Source: Streptomyces sp. UW30
GTDB lineage: Bacteria > Actinomycetota > Actinomycetes > Streptomycetales > Streptomycetaceae
Direction: 5' to 3'
Assembly (NCBI RefSeq): GCF_008042075.1
Contig: NZ_RDBN01000033.1
Span: 68,265 to 107,844 of the forward strand
Length of the DNA: 39,580 nucleotides
Numbering within the stretch: the first letter of the stretch is position 1; every line of letters begins with the position of its first letter. Position numbers and translations under genes: made by a program. Positions 16,001-24,438 of this stretch are shown here, piece by piece. Below the pieces are notes generated by a model, which worked only from the letters and a program-made list of their open reading frames with translations, was not told the origin of the DNA and made no database searches.

Positions 16001-16894
16001 TCAGCTCCTTGCCAGCAGACCGCGGCTGCGCAGCACCCACCGCTCCAGCGGGCTGAAGATCAGCAGGTCGATGGCGATGCCGACGATCAGGATGAGCAGG
16101 ATGGCGAAGAACACCATCGACATGGAACTGGTGTTGCGGCCGTTCTCCAGCAACTGGCCGAGGCCCACGCCGAGGTCGGGGGAGGACGCGATGATCTCCG
16201 CGGCCATCAGCGAACGCCAGGAGAACGCCCAGCCCTGCTTCAGACCCGCGAGATAGCCGGGCAGCGCGGCCGGCATCACGATGTGCCAGGTGCCCTTCAG
16301 ACCCGTCGCGCCCAGCGTGCGGCCGGCCCGCAGGAACAGCGGCGGCACCTGGTCGACGCCGGACACCAGCCCGTTGGCGATAGAGGGGACCGCGCCCAGC
16401 AGGATCACCGCGAACATCATCCGGTCGTTCAGGCCCAGCCAGATCACGGCCGGCGGCACCCACGCCACGGACGGCAGGGACTGCAGGCCGGACAGGATCG
16501 GCCCGATCGCCGCGCGCACGAACCGCACACGCGCCACCAGCAGGCCCAGCGGCGTGCCGATGACCAGCGCCAGCAGGAAACCGAGCAGACCGCGCGAGAC
16601 GGACGTCCAGATGTACTCGTGCAGGGTGCCCTGCAGCCAGGCCTCGCGCAGCTCCCCCCACACGTCGGACGGCGCGGGCAGCTTCGTCGGGTCGTCGGCG
16701 ACACCCGTCGACACCAGGAGCTGCCAGATGCCCAGCACCAGCGCGACGGCGACGATCGGCGGGAGGATCTTCTGCGTCAGGGTCCTGCGGAACGGCGTAC
16801 GGCTCGTCTGGACCGTCTCCAGGGCGTCCAGGCCGGCTTCGAGCCCGGCGAGATCGTTGCCGCCGTCCTTGGCGGTCGTCTCAGTGCTGGCCAT
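16001..16894 (-). CDS. ABC transporter permease, sulfonate/taurine (SsuC/TauC) type
   Basis: A 297-residue permease with about six membrane helices and the SsuC/TauC-type segment GLKGTWHIVMPAALPGYLAGLKQGWAF split by the EAA-like loop. The N-terminal about 45 residues are cytoplasmic and hydrophilic. It belongs to a nitrate/sulfonate/taurine-type importer, which here would bring in organosulfur compounds given the sulfate-assimilation context. The start at 16894 overlaps the ATPase gene by 14 bases. The ORF reads open upstream to 17062, but that part is inside the ATPase gene and has no membrane helix. Confidence 0.9.
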   Translation of the reverse strand: MASTETTAKDGGNDLAGLEAGLDALETVQTSRTPFRRTLTQKILPPIVAVALVLGIWQLLVSTGVADDPTKLPAPSDVWGELREAWLQGTLHEYIWTSVSRGLLGFLLALVIGTPLGLLVARVRFVRAAIGPILSGLQSLPSVAWVPPAVIWLGLNDRMMFAVILLGAVPSIANGLVSGVDQVPPLFLRAGRTLGATGLKGTWHIVMPAALPGYLAGLKQGWAFSWRSLMAAEIIASSPDLGVGLGQLLENGRNTSSMSMVFFAILLILIVGIAIDLLIFSPLERWVLRSRGLLARS

Positions 16895-17669
16895 GGCGGC
16901 GGATCTCCCCACGCAGTTCTTCGGTGATCTCCCGGGACAGTTCGGCCACCTCGGCGTCCTCGATGCGGCGCGGCTGCGGGATGCCGACCGTCCACTGCCG
17001 GGCGACCCGGCCCGGGCGGGAGGACAGCAGGACGACGCGCTGGGCGAGGCGCACTGCCTCACGCACGTTGTGCGTGACGAACAGGACGGACAGCTGCGTC
17101 TCGCGCCAGATACGGGTCAGCTCGTCGTGCAGTACATCGCGCGTGATCGCGTCCAGCGCCGCGAACGGCTCGTCCATCAGCAGCAGCTTGCTGTCCTGGG
17201 CGAGCGCCCGCGCCATGGCGACGCGCTGGCGCATACCGCCGGACAGCTCGTGCACCCGCTTGCCGTACGCGCCCTTCAGGCGGACCAGTTCGAGGAGCTC
17301 CTCGGAGCGCTCGCGCCGCTCCGCCTTGGCGACCCCGCGCAGCTTCAGGGCGAGTTCGATGTTCTTGCCCGCGGTCAGCCACGGGAACAGGGCGTGCTCC
17401 TGGAACATCAGCGCCGGGCGGCCGTCGGTCGTGATGCTGCCCGCGCTGGGCCGGTCCAGCCCGGCCACCAGGTTCAGCAGCGTCGACTTGCCGCAGCCGG
17501 ACGCGCCGAGGAGGGTGACGAACTCGCCGGGCGCGACGTCGAGCGTGATGTCGTCGAGGACGAGCTGCTGTCCGGCGGGGCCGGCGAAGGACTTCGAGAC
17601 GTGGTCGATGCGCGCGGCGTGCTCCACGGACGCAGCCGTGTCGGCGGCCTTGGCGAGGGCGGTTGCCAT
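16881..17669 (-). CDS. ABC transporter ATP-binding protein, SsuB/TauB type
   Basis: A 262-residue ATPase of the nitrate/sulfonate/taurine class. Walker A is GASGCGKS (residues 55-62), the Q-loop region has LMFQEHALFPWL, the signature is LSGGMRQR, and Walker B is LLLMDEPFAALD, followed by the switch His in VTHNVREAV. The start at 17669 is preceded by GGAGGTGA at about 5 bases, an almost perfect ribosome binding site; an in-frame ATG at 17693 would lie before that site and adds only eight residues. It energises the permease and lipoprotein encoded on either side. Confidence 0.93.
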   Translation of the reverse strand: MATALAKAADTAASVEHAARIDHVSKSFAGPAGQQLVLDDITLDVAPGEFVTLLGASGCGKSTLLNLVAGLDRPSAGSITTDGRPALMFQEHALFPWLTAGKNIELALKLRGVAKAERRERSEELLELVRLKGAYGKRVHELSGGMRQRVAMARALAQDSKLLLMDEPFAALDAITRDVLHDELTRIWRETQLSVLFVTHNVREAVRLAQRVVLLSSRPGRVARQWTVGIPQPRRIEDAEVAELSREITEELRGEIRRHGQH

Positions 17670-17705
17670 GGTCGTCACCTCCTGTGAACTCATCGGGTGC
17701 GGTGG

Positions 17706-18806
17706 TTACTTGACGCCGAGACCGGCGTCGTCGACTTCGGGCCTGCCCTCGGCCTTGAGGACCTTGTTCAGCGGGGCCAGGTCGTAGATGCCGGTCAGGT
17801 CCGGCTGCTGCAGCAGCCCCGCCTTGACCGCGTGCTCGGCCTCGGTGTTCAGCGTGGCCGCCAGCGGGTCGTCGATGACCTGGATGGACTGCCACGCCGG
17901 GTCGAGCACACCGGCCGGGAGCGGCTTGCCGGTGTCGGCCTTCAGCTGGGCGTTCGCCGCGGCCTTCGCCCGGTCCGGGTTGGCGCCGATCCACTTGTTG
18001 GCCTTCACCGAGGCGCGCAGGACGGCCTCCACGGCCTGCGGGTGATCCTTCAGGAAGCTCTGCGACACGATCACGTTGGTGATCACGAACTTCTTGTCGG
18101 GCCACAGGCCGGCCTCGTCCAGCAGCACCTTCCCGCCCTCGGCGACCAGCTTGGACGCGGTCGGCTCGGGCACCCAGGCACCGTCGATCGAGCCGGACCT
18201 GTACGCGTCCGGCGTGATCTTGTTGTCCGTACGGACCACCGACACGTCACCCTGGCCGCTCTCGGCGTCGACCTTCCAGCCCTGCTCGGAGATCCAGTTG
18301 AGGAACGCCACGTCCTGGGTGTTGCCGAGCTGCGGTGTGGCGATCTTCTTGCCCTTGACGTCCTTCAGGGACTTGATCTTCTTAGGGTTCACGACCAGCT
18401 TCACGCCGCCCGAGGCCGAACCGGAGACGATCCGCAGGTTCTTGCCGCCCGACTTGATGTAGCCGTTGATCGCGGGGGAGGGACCGATCCAGCCGATGTC
18501 GATGGAGCCGGAGTTCAGCGCCTCGATCTCGGAGGGACCGGCGTTGAACGTCGAGTACTGCGCCGTGGTGCCGCCCAGCTCCTTCTGGAACAGCCCCTCG
18601 TGCCGGCCGACCAGCGCGGTGGCGTGGGTGAGGTTCCCGAAGTAGCCGATCTTCACCGAGTCCAGGCCGTCGACCTTGGCCGCCCCGGCGACGGCCTGCT
18701 CGGTGTTCTCCTTGGCCTGCGAGCCGTAGCCGCACGCCGCGAGGGCGAGCAGCGGCAGCGCGGCCAGGACGGCGAACGTCCGTCGCAGGGCGGGGGTGGC
18801 AGGCAC
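17706..18806 (-). CDS. ABC transporter substrate-binding lipoprotein, SsuA/TauA type
   Basis: A 366-residue periplasmic-type binding protein. The N-terminus is a lipoprotein signal ending LALAAC with the acylated Cys25. The mature part has the NMT1/SsuA layout: VKIGYFGNLTHATALVGRHE, SGSIDIGWIGPSPAINGYIK, LKDVKGKKIATPQLGNTQDV and AWVPEPTASKL. Families of this type bind alkanesulfonates, taurine or nitrate. Its place directly after cysN supports a sulfur compound. The GTG at 18806 has a GAGAGGA ribosome binding site. It is separated from cysN by 207 bases that contain two small ORFs. Confidence 0.9.
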   Translation of the reverse strand: MPATPALRRTFAVLAALPLLALAACGYGSQAKENTEQAVAGAAKVDGLDSVKIGYFGNLTHATALVGRHEGLFQKELGGTTAQYSTFNAGPSEIEALNSGSIDIGWIGPSPAINGYIKSGGKNLRIVSGSASGGVKLVVNPKKIKSLKDVKGKKIATPQLGNTQDVAFLNWISEQGWKVDAESGQGDVSVVRTDNKITPDAYRSGSIDGAWVPEPTASKLVAEGGKVLLDEAGLWPDKKFVITNVIVSQSFLKDHPQAVEAVLRASVKANKWIGANPDRAKAAANAQLKADTGKPLPAGVLDPAWQSIQVIDDPLAATLNTEAEHAVKAGLLQQPDLTGIYDLAPLNKVLKAEGRPEVDDAGLGVK

Positions 18807-18842
18807 GGAGGGGTTCCTCTCGGTGGCCCGGCGCTCACGCCC

Positions 18843-18920
18843 TCAGCAGGTCGTGGCCGGGAGGTCGGCGGGTTCGTCCGGAGCGGCGCGCATGAGGTGC
18901 GCGCGGGTCAGCGCACACAT
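18843..18920 (-). CDS. Candidate small leader ORF before the sulfonate transporter (25 aa)
   Basis: MCALTRAHLMRAAPDEP followed by ADLPATTC and TGA, 36 bases before the lipoprotein start. GCGGAG lies about 8 bases before the ATG. The peptide has Cys at position 2 and as its final residue. Cysteine-rich short ORFs upstream of sulfur genes act as cysteine-responsive attenuators in mycobacteria, which makes a comparable role possible, but two Cys codons are weak evidence and I cannot check conservation. Confidence 0.3.
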   Translation of the reverse strand: MCALTRAHLMRAAPDEPADLPATTC

Positions 18921-19012
18921 CGCGCCACTCCGCCCTGCCCGCTGCCGAGCCGGCCGCTGCCGACGCGGCCGCCCTCCTTCGCGAACGTGGAGTAGACGTC
19001 GTAGGGCTTCAT
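18908..19012 (-). CDS. Candidate small ORF directly after cysN (34 aa)
   Basis: MKPYDVYSTFAKEGGRV followed by a Gly/Ser/Arg-rich tail ending VARCVR. The ATG lies one base after the cysN stop codon (TGAC ATG), so it would be translated by coupling. No separate ribosome binding site is present. It overlaps the next small ORF by 13 bases. The N-terminal half looks like real protein, the rest does not. Existence is uncertain. Confidence 0.3.
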   Translation of the reverse strand: MKPYDVYSTFAKEGGRVGSGRLGSGQGGVARCVR

Positions 19013-19013
19013 G

Positions 19014-20348
19014 TCAGAAGTCCCACCCGTCGTCGTCGGCCTCGTCCTTGACCGGCTCCGGCGAGGCGAACGACTCGCCGACCATGCCCGCGGTGAGCGT
19101 GGTGCCGTCGCTGGGGTCGATCAGGATGAACGATCCTGTGCGGCGCGAGTCGGCGTAGGAGTCGACCGGCAGCGGCTCGGCGGTACGGATCTTCACCCGG
19201 CCGATGTCGTTGGCGACGAGGTGCCCCGGGTGCGGGTGCAGGGACAGGTCGTCGAGCGTGAGCCGCGACGGGATGTCCTTGACGATGGCCTTGACCGTGC
19301 GGGTGCCGTGCTTGAGCAGCACACGGTGCCCGACGGTCAGCGGGGCGTCGGCGACATGGCAGACGGTGGCCTCGATGTCCTGCGTGGTCGCGGGCGCGTC
19401 CTTGGTCGGCACGAGCAGGTCGCCGCGCGAGATGTCGATGTCGTCCTCCAGGAGGACGGTCACCGACTGGGTGGTCCAGGCGATGTCGACCGGCTCGCCC
19501 AGCAGGTCGATGCCGGAGATCTTCGACGTACGGCCCGACGGCAGCACGGTCACCGACTCGCCGACGCGGAACGAACCGGCGGCGATCTGACCGGCGTAGC
19601 CCCGGTAGTCGGGGTGCTCGGCGGTCTGCGGGCGGATCACGTACTGCACGGGCAGCCGGGCGTGGCAGTGGCTCAGGTCGTGGGTGACCGGGACCGTCTC
19701 CAGGTGCTCCAGGAAGGTCGGTCCGCCGTACCAGTCCATGTTCGAGGACGGGTCCACCACGTTGTCGCCGGCCAGCGCAGAGATCGGGATCGCGGTGATC
19801 TCCGGGACGCCCAGTTCGAGTGCGTACGCCGTGAACTCCTCGGCGATGGCGGCGAACACGGACTCCTGGTAGTCGACCAGGTCCATCTTGTTGACGGCGA
19901 GGACGACGTGGGGGACGCGCAGCAGAGCCGCGATCGCCGCGTGCCGGCGGGTCTGCTCGACGACGCCGTTGCGGGCGTCGACCAGGATCACCGTCAGCTC
20001 GGCCGTCGAGGCGCCGGTGACCATGTTGCGGGTGTACTGCACATGGCCGGGGGTGTCGGCGAGGATGAACCGGCGCCGGGGCGTGGCGAAGTAACGGTAC
20101 GCCACGTCGATCGTGATGCCCTGTTCGCGCTCGGCCCGCAGGCCGTCGGTGAGCAGGGCGAGGTCGGGGGCGTCCTGGCCGCGGCTCGCGGAGGCGCGCT
20201 CGACGGCCTCCAGCTGGTCGGTGAGGATCGACTTGGAGTCGTGCAGCAGCCGGCCCACCAGGGTGGACTTGCCGTCGTCGACGGAGCCGGCGGTGGCGAA
20301 CCGCAGCAGCGTGGTGGCCGAGAGCTCCTCGGTCGTGGTCGTGCTCAT
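19014..20348 (-). CDS. cysN: Sulfate adenylyltransferase large subunit (GTPase), CysN
   Basis: A 444-residue translation-factor-like GTPase, the regulatory subunit of ATP sulfurylase. With CysD it converts sulfate and ATP to adenosine 5'-phosphosulfate (APS), driven by GTP hydrolysis. The G1 loop is AGSVDDGKST (near residue 20), G3 is DTPGH, and G4 is NKMD; the C-terminal beta-barrels follow. Length fits stand-alone CysN rather than a CysNC fusion, consistent with a separate cysC gene. It starts 2 bases after the cysD stop. The start at 20348 (MSTTTTEELS) fits the family. Confidence 0.96.
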   Translation of the reverse strand: MSTTTTEELSATTLLRFATAGSVDDGKSTLVGRLLHDSKSILTDQLEAVERASASRGQDAPDLALLTDGLRAEREQGITIDVAYRYFATPRRRFILADTPGHVQYTRNMVTGASTAELTVILVDARNGVVEQTRRHAAIAALLRVPHVVLAVNKMDLVDYQESVFAAIAEEFTAYALELGVPEITAIPISALAGDNVVDPSSNMDWYGGPTFLEHLETVPVTHDLSHCHARLPVQYVIRPQTAEHPDYRGYAGQIAAGSFRVGESVTVLPSGRTSKISGIDLLGEPVDIAWTTQSVTVLLEDDIDISRGDLLVPTKDAPATTQDIEATVCHVADAPLTVGHRVLLKHGTRTVKAIVKDIPSRLTLDDLSLHPHPGHLVANDIGRVKIRTAEPLPVDSYADSRRTGSFILIDPSDGTTLTAGMVGESFASPEPVKDEADDDGWDF

Positions 20349-20350
20349 GC

Positions 20351-21289
20351 TTAGAAGTACCCCTCGCGCTTGCGGTCTTCCATCGCGGCCTCGGACATCT
20401 TGTCGTCGGCACGGGTCGCGCCGCGCTCGGTGAGCCGGGACGCGGCGATCTCGGTGATGACCTGCTCCAGCGTCAGGGCGTCCGAGTCGACGGCACCGGT
20501 GCAGGACATGTCGCCCACGGTCCGGTAGCGCACGAGCCGCTTCTCCACGGTCTCGCCGTCCTTCGGGCCGCCCCACTCGCCGGCGGTCAGCCACATGCCG
20601 GCCCGCTTGAACACCTCACGCTCGTGCGCGAAGTAGATCTCCGGCAGCTCGATGCCCTCACGGGCGATGTACTGCCAGACGTCCAGTTCGGTCCAGTTGG
20701 ACAGCGGGAACACGCGGACGTGTTCGCCGGGGGCGTGGCGGCCGTTGTAGAGGTTCCACAGTTCGGGGCGCTGCCGGCGCGGGTCCCACTGCGAGAACTC
20801 GTCCCGCAGGCTGAACACCCGCTCCTTGGCCCGCGCCTTCTCCTCGTCCCGGCGTCCGCCGCCGAAGACGGCGTCGAACTTCTCGGCCTGGATCTTCTCG
20901 GTGAGGGGCAGGGTCTGGAGGGGGTTGCGGGTGCCGTCGGGGCGTTCGCGGAGCACACCGCGGTCGATGTAGTCCTGTACGGAGGCCACATGGAGGCGGA
21001 GCCCATGTGCGGCCACCACACGGTCGCGGTAGTCGAGGACCTCGGGGAAGTTGTGTCCGGTGTCCACATGCAGCAGGGAGAAGGGGATCGCCGCGGGGGC
21101 GAACGCCTTCAGCGCCAGGTGCAGCATGACGATGGAGTCCTTGCCGCCGGAGAACAGGATCACCGGCCGCTCGAACTCACCCGCGACCTCACGGAAGATG
21201 TGCACCGCCTCGGACTCCAACGCGTCCAGGTGCGAGAGGGCGTACGGGCTGGCCGTACCCTCCTCCAGCGTGGCGACGGTCGTCGTCAT
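20351..21289 (-). CDS. cysD: Sulfate adenylyltransferase small subunit, CysD
   Basis: A 312-residue catalytic subunit of ATP sulfurylase, an ATP pyrophosphatase-fold enzyme. The PP-loop FSGGKDS follows RPVILF; further hallmarks are LLHVDTGHNFPEVLDYRD, GGGRRDEEKARAKERVFS, FPLSNWTELDVWQYI and the C-terminal MSEAAMEDRKREGYF. It forms the CysDN complex in the cytoplasm, making APS. The start at 21289 overlaps the cysC stop by 4 bases (ATGA). The ORF reads open upstream, but that part lies in cysC. Confidence 0.97.
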   Translation of the reverse strand: MTTTVATLEEGTASPYALSHLDALESEAVHIFREVAGEFERPVILFSGGKDSIVMLHLALKAFAPAAIPFSLLHVDTGHNFPEVLDYRDRVVAAHGLRLHVASVQDYIDRGVLRERPDGTRNPLQTLPLTEKIQAEKFDAVFGGGRRDEEKARAKERVFSLRDEFSQWDPRRQRPELWNLYNGRHAPGEHVRVFPLSNWTELDVWQYIAREGIELPEIYFAHEREVFKRAGMWLTAGEWGGPKDGETVEKRLVRYRTVGDMSCTGAVDSDALTLEQVITEIAASRLTERGATRADDKMSEAAMEDRKREGYF

Positions 21290-21855
21290 GCCAGTCCCCT
21301 TTCGGTGAGCAGGGCGTACACCGACGCCGCGGACTCCTGCACGGTCTGGTCCTGGGACTCGATGCGCAGATCGGGCGACTCGGGCGTCTCGTACGGGTCG
21401 TCGACCCCCGTCAGCCCGGTCAGCTCGCCCGCGGCCTGCTTGGCGTACAGACCCTTCACATCGCGTACGGAGCACACCTCGACCGGCGTGGCCACGTGGA
21501 TCTCCAGGTACGCCGCCCCGCTGCCCTGGTGACGCTTGCGTACCGCGTCACGGCTGTCGGCGTAGGGCGCGATCACCGGGACGAGCGCCTTGACGCCGTT
21601 GCGGGCGAGCAGTTCGGCGAGGAAGCCGATGCGCTGCACGTTGGTGTGCCGGTCCTCGCGGCTGAAGCCGAGGCCCGCCGAGATGAACTCGCGGATCTCG
21701 TCGCCGTCGAGCACCTCGACGCGGTGGCCCTCCTCGCGGAGCCGGCCGGCCAGCTCGTAGGCGATGGTGGTCTTGCCGGCGCTCGGCAGACCCGTGAGCC
21801 AGACGGTGGCTCCGCTCGTCACGTGGTTCTCCAAATTCGTAGCAAGCTCGGTCAT
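21286..21855 (-). CDS. cysC: Adenylylsulfate kinase, CysC
   Basis: A 189-residue APS kinase, which phosphorylates APS at the 3' position to PAPS. The P-loop is GLPSAGKTT (from residue 22), with the family segments EVLDGDEIREFISAGLGFSR, DRHTNVQRIGFLAELLARNG and LEIHVATPVEVC. The start at 21855 (MTELATNLEN) lies 2 bases after the cysH stop. Its presence beside a CysH with iron-sulfur cysteines means both APS and PAPS are available; PAPS may serve sulfotransferases as well as reduction. Confidence 0.96.
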   Translation of the reverse strand: MTELATNLENHVTSGATVWLTGLPSAGKTTIAYELAGRLREEGHRVEVLDGDEIREFISAGLGFSREDRHTNVQRIGFLAELLARNGVKALVPVIAPYADSRDAVRKRHQGSGAAYLEIHVATPVEVCSVRDVKGLYAKQAAGELTGLTGVDDPYETPESPDLRIESQDQTVQESAASVYALLTERGLA

Positions 21856-21857
21856 GG

Positions 21858-22568
21858 TCAGCCGTGCAGCCCGCACTCGGTCTTGGCGTTGCCCGCCCAG
21901 CGGCCGGCGCGCGCGTCCTCGCCCGCCAGCACCCGGCGGGTGCAGGGGGCGCAGCCGACGGAGGCGTAGCCGTCCATCAGGAGGGGGTTCGTCAGGACGC
22001 CGTGCTCGGTGACGTAGGCGTCCACGTCGTCCTGGGTCCAGCGGGCGATCGGGGAGATCTTCACCTTCTGGCGCTTGTCGTCCCAGCCCACGACCGGGGT
22101 GTTCGCCCGGGTCGGGGACTCGTCGCGGCGCAGTCCGGTCGCCCAGGCCACGTAGCCCTTGAGGCCCCGCTCCAGCGGCTCGACCTTGCGCAGCTTGCAG
22201 CACAGGTCGGGGTCGCGGTCGTGCAGCTTGGGGCCGTACTCGGCGTCCTGCTCGGCGACCGTCTGACGCGGCGTCAGCGTGATGACGTTGACGTCCATCA
22301 CGGCCTCGACCGCGTCGCGGGTGCCGATGGTCTCCTCGAAGTGGTAGCCGGTGTCGAGGAACACCACGTCGACGCCGGGCATCGCGCGGGAGGCGAGGTG
22401 GGCGACCACCGCGTCCTCCATCGACGAGGTCACGCAGAAGCGCTTGCCGAAGGTGTCCGTCGCCCACTGGAGGATCTCCAGCGCGGAGGCGTCCTCCAGG
22501 TCACGGCCCGCCTGCTCGGCGAGCGCCTTGAGATCCTCGGTCGTGCGCTCTTCCTGAACCGCGGTCAT
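21858..22568 (-). CDS. cysH: APS/PAPS reductase, CysH
   Basis: A 236-residue thioredoxin-dependent reductase producing sulfite. The four cysteines expected for a [4Fe-4S] cluster are present: the Cys-Cys pair at 123-124 and CAPC at 206-209. The catalytic C-terminal Cys is in ECGLHG (Cys232). The substrate segment FLDTGYHFEET (70-80) is typical. Cluster-containing CysH proteins usually prefer APS, yet cysC is next to it, so substrate preference needs assay. The gene overlaps the preceding zinc-ribbon-like gene by 4 bases (ATGA), so it is coupled to it. Confidence 0.95.
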   Translation of the reverse strand: MTAVQEERTTEDLKALAEQAGRDLEDASALEILQWATDTFGKRFCVTSSMEDAVVAHLASRAMPGVDVVFLDTGYHFEETIGTRDAVEAVMDVNVITLTPRQTVAEQDAEYGPKLHDRDPDLCCKLRKVEPLERGLKGYVAWATGLRRDESPTRANTPVVGWDDKRQKVKISPIARWTQDDVDAYVTEHGVLTNPLLMDGYASVGCAPCTRRVLAGEDARAGRWAGNAKTECGLHG

Positions 22569-22744
22569 GTCTCGTCTCCCCCTGCGTCGTTGGGCTGAAG
22601 GCCACGGGCGAGCAGCCCGAGGAACTTCAACTGGAATGCGCGGTTGCACGCCGCGCATTCCCATGCGCCGTGGCCCTGCTCGCTGGGACGCAGGTCCTCG
22701 TCGCCGCAGTAGGGGCAGTAGAAGGGGGCGGCCCGCTCGCTCAT
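22565..22744 (-). CDS. Small double-CxxC (zinc-ribbon or rubredoxin-like) protein in the sulfur operon
   Basis: A 59-residue protein MSERAAPFYCPYCGDEDLRP..., with CPYC at residues 10-13 and CAAC a little later (in AWECAACNRAF), then FQLKFLGLLARGLQ. The two CxxC pairs about 19 residues apart fit a zinc ribbon or a rubredoxin-like site. Both ends overlap neighbouring genes by 4 bases (sirA stop and cysH start), so it is translated as part of the operon. The function is unknown to me; an electron carrier or an assembly factor for sulfite or APS reduction is one possibility. Similar small genes occur between these two genes in other Streptomyces, from memory. Confidence 0.85.
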   Translation of the reverse strand: MSERAAPFYCPYCGDEDLRPSEQGHGAWECAACNRAFQLKFLGLLARGLQPNDAGGDET

Positions 22745-24438
22745 GAGAGGGCCTCCTCGGAGGCGCGTGCGGCCCAGGTCGCGAACCGCTCGCCGTCCTC
22801 ACGCTCGTCCTGGAACCGCTTGAGGACCCGCTCGACATAGTCGGGCAGCTCGTCGGACGTGACCTTCAGGCCACGCACCTTGCGTCCGAACCCGGCCTCC
22901 AGGCCGAGCGCGCCGCCCAGGTGCACCTGGAAGCCCTCGACCTGCTCGCCCTGGTCGTTGACGACCAGCTGGCCCTTGAGACCGATGTCCGCGACCTGGA
23001 TACGGGCGCAGGCGTTCGGGCAGCCGTTGATGTTGATGGTGATCGGCTCGTCGAAGTCCGGGATCCGGCGCTCCAGCTCGTCGATCAGGGAGGAGCCGCG
23101 CGCCTTGGTCTCGACGATGGCGAGCTTGCAGTACTCGATGCCGGTGCAGGCCATGGTGCCGCGCCGGAACGGGGACGGCTTGGCGGTCAGGTCCAGCGCC
23201 TCCAGGGCCTCGACCAGCGACTCGACCTGCGTCTCCTCGACGTCGAGCACGATCATCTTCTGCTCGACGGTGGTACGGACCCGGCCCGAGCCGTGCGCCT
23301 CGGCCAGCTCGGCGATCTTCGTGAGCGTGGCGCCGTCGACGCGGCCGACGCGCGGGGCGAAACCGACGTAGAAGAGGCCGTCGTTCTGCCGGTGCACACC
23401 GACGTGGTCGCGCCAGCGCTCCACGGGCTGGGCGGGCGCGGGGCCGTCGACGAGCTTCCGCTTGAGGTACTCGTCCTCCAGGACCTGCCGGAACTTCTCC
23501 GTGCCCCAGTCGGCGACCAGGAACTTCAGGCGGGCGCGGGTGCGCAGCCGCCGGTAGCCGTAGTCGCGGAAGATCGAGATGACGCCCTCGTAGACGTCCG
23601 CGACCTCGTCCAGCGGCACCCAGGCGCCGAGCCGGACGCCGATCTTGGGGTTGGTGGACAGGCCGCCGCCGACCCAAAGGTCGAAGCCGGGGCCGTGCTC
23701 GGGGTGGTTCACGCCGACGAAGGCGATGTCGTTGATCTCGTGCGCCACGTCGAGCAGCGGCGAGCCGGAGATCGCGGACTTGAACTTGCGGGGCAGGTTC
23801 GAGAAGTCCTTGTTGCCGATGATCCGGCGGTTGATCTCCTCGATGGCCGGGGTGCCGTCGATGATCTCGTCCGCGGCGATGCCGGCGACGGGCGAGCCGA
23901 GGATCACGCGGGGCGTGTCACCGCAGGCCTCGGTGGTGGACAGGCCGACGGCCTCCAGACGGTCCCAGATCTCGGGCACGTCCTCGATCCGGATCCAGTG
24001 GTACTGCACGTTCTGCCGGTCGGTGATGTCGGCGGTGCCGCGCGCGAACTCCTGCGAGATCTCGCCGATGACGCGCAGCTGCTCGGTGGTCAGCCGACCG
24101 CCGTCGATCCGCACCCGCAGCATGAAGTACTTGTCGTCCAGCTCCTCCGGCTCCAGGATCGCGGTCTTGCCGCCGTCGATCCCGGGCTTGCGCTGGGTGT
24201 AGAGCCCCCACCAGCGCATCCGGCCGCGAAGATCGTTCGGGTCGATGGAGTCGAAGCCGCGCTTGGAGTAGATCGTCTCAATGCGTGTCCGCACATTGAG
24301 ACCGTCATCGTCCTTCTTGAACTGTTCGTTGCCGTTGAGCGGGGTGAAGTGCCCCGCGGCCCACTGACCCTCACCGCGGTGACGGCTCACCTTGCGGCGG
24401 GGAGTCGCGGCGGCAGGCTTCTGCGGGGTGGCGGCCAT
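22741..24438 (-). CDS. sirA: Assimilatory sulfite reductase, ferredoxin-type (SirA)
   Basis: A 565-residue siroheme and [4Fe-4S] enzyme that reduces sulfite to sulfide with six electrons. The cluster/siroheme cysteines are Cys431 and Cys437 (ACTGIEYC) and Cys473 and Cys477 (NGCPNAC), in the family pattern. Siroheme-binding Arg/Lys residues appear in GGRLTTEQLRVIG and DITDRQNVQYHW. Family members can reduce nitrite or sulfite; the cysHCDN neighbours and the leader peptide argue for sulfite, as shown for SirA of S. coelicolor. The start at 24438 (MAATPQKP) has no strong ribosome binding site; an upstream in-frame extension to 24498 is possible but lacks family similarity. Confidence 0.95.
   Translation of the reverse strand: MAATPQKPAAATPRRKVSRHRGEGQWAAGHFTPLNGNEQFKKDDDGLNVRTRIETIYSKRGFDSIDPNDLRGRMRWWGLYTQRKPGIDGGKTAILEPEELDDKYFMLRVRIDGGRLTTEQLRVIGEISQEFARGTADITDRQNVQYHWIRIEDVPEIWDRLEAVGLSTTEACGDTPRVILGSPVAGIAADEIIDGTPAIEEINRRIIGNKDFSNLPRKFKSAISGSPLLDVAHEINDIAFVGVNHPEHGPGFDLWVGGGLSTNPKIGVRLGAWVPLDEVADVYEGVISIFRDYGYRRLRTRARLKFLVADWGTEKFRQVLEDEYLKRKLVDGPAPAQPVERWRDHVGVHRQNDGLFYVGFAPRVGRVDGATLTKIAELAEAHGSGRVRTTVEQKMIVLDVEETQVESLVEALEALDLTAKPSPFRRGTMACTGIEYCKLAIVETKARGSSLIDELERRIPDFDEPITININGCPNACARIQVADIGLKGQLVVNDQGEQVEGFQVHLGGALGLEAGFGRKVRGLKVTSDELPDYVERVLKRFQDEREDGERFATWAARASEEALS

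Noticed and set aside
20349..20594. Longer start for CysN at 20594
   Set aside because: This part lies in the cysD gene in another frame. The ATG at 20348 gives the standard CysN N-terminus with the G1 loop near residue 20.
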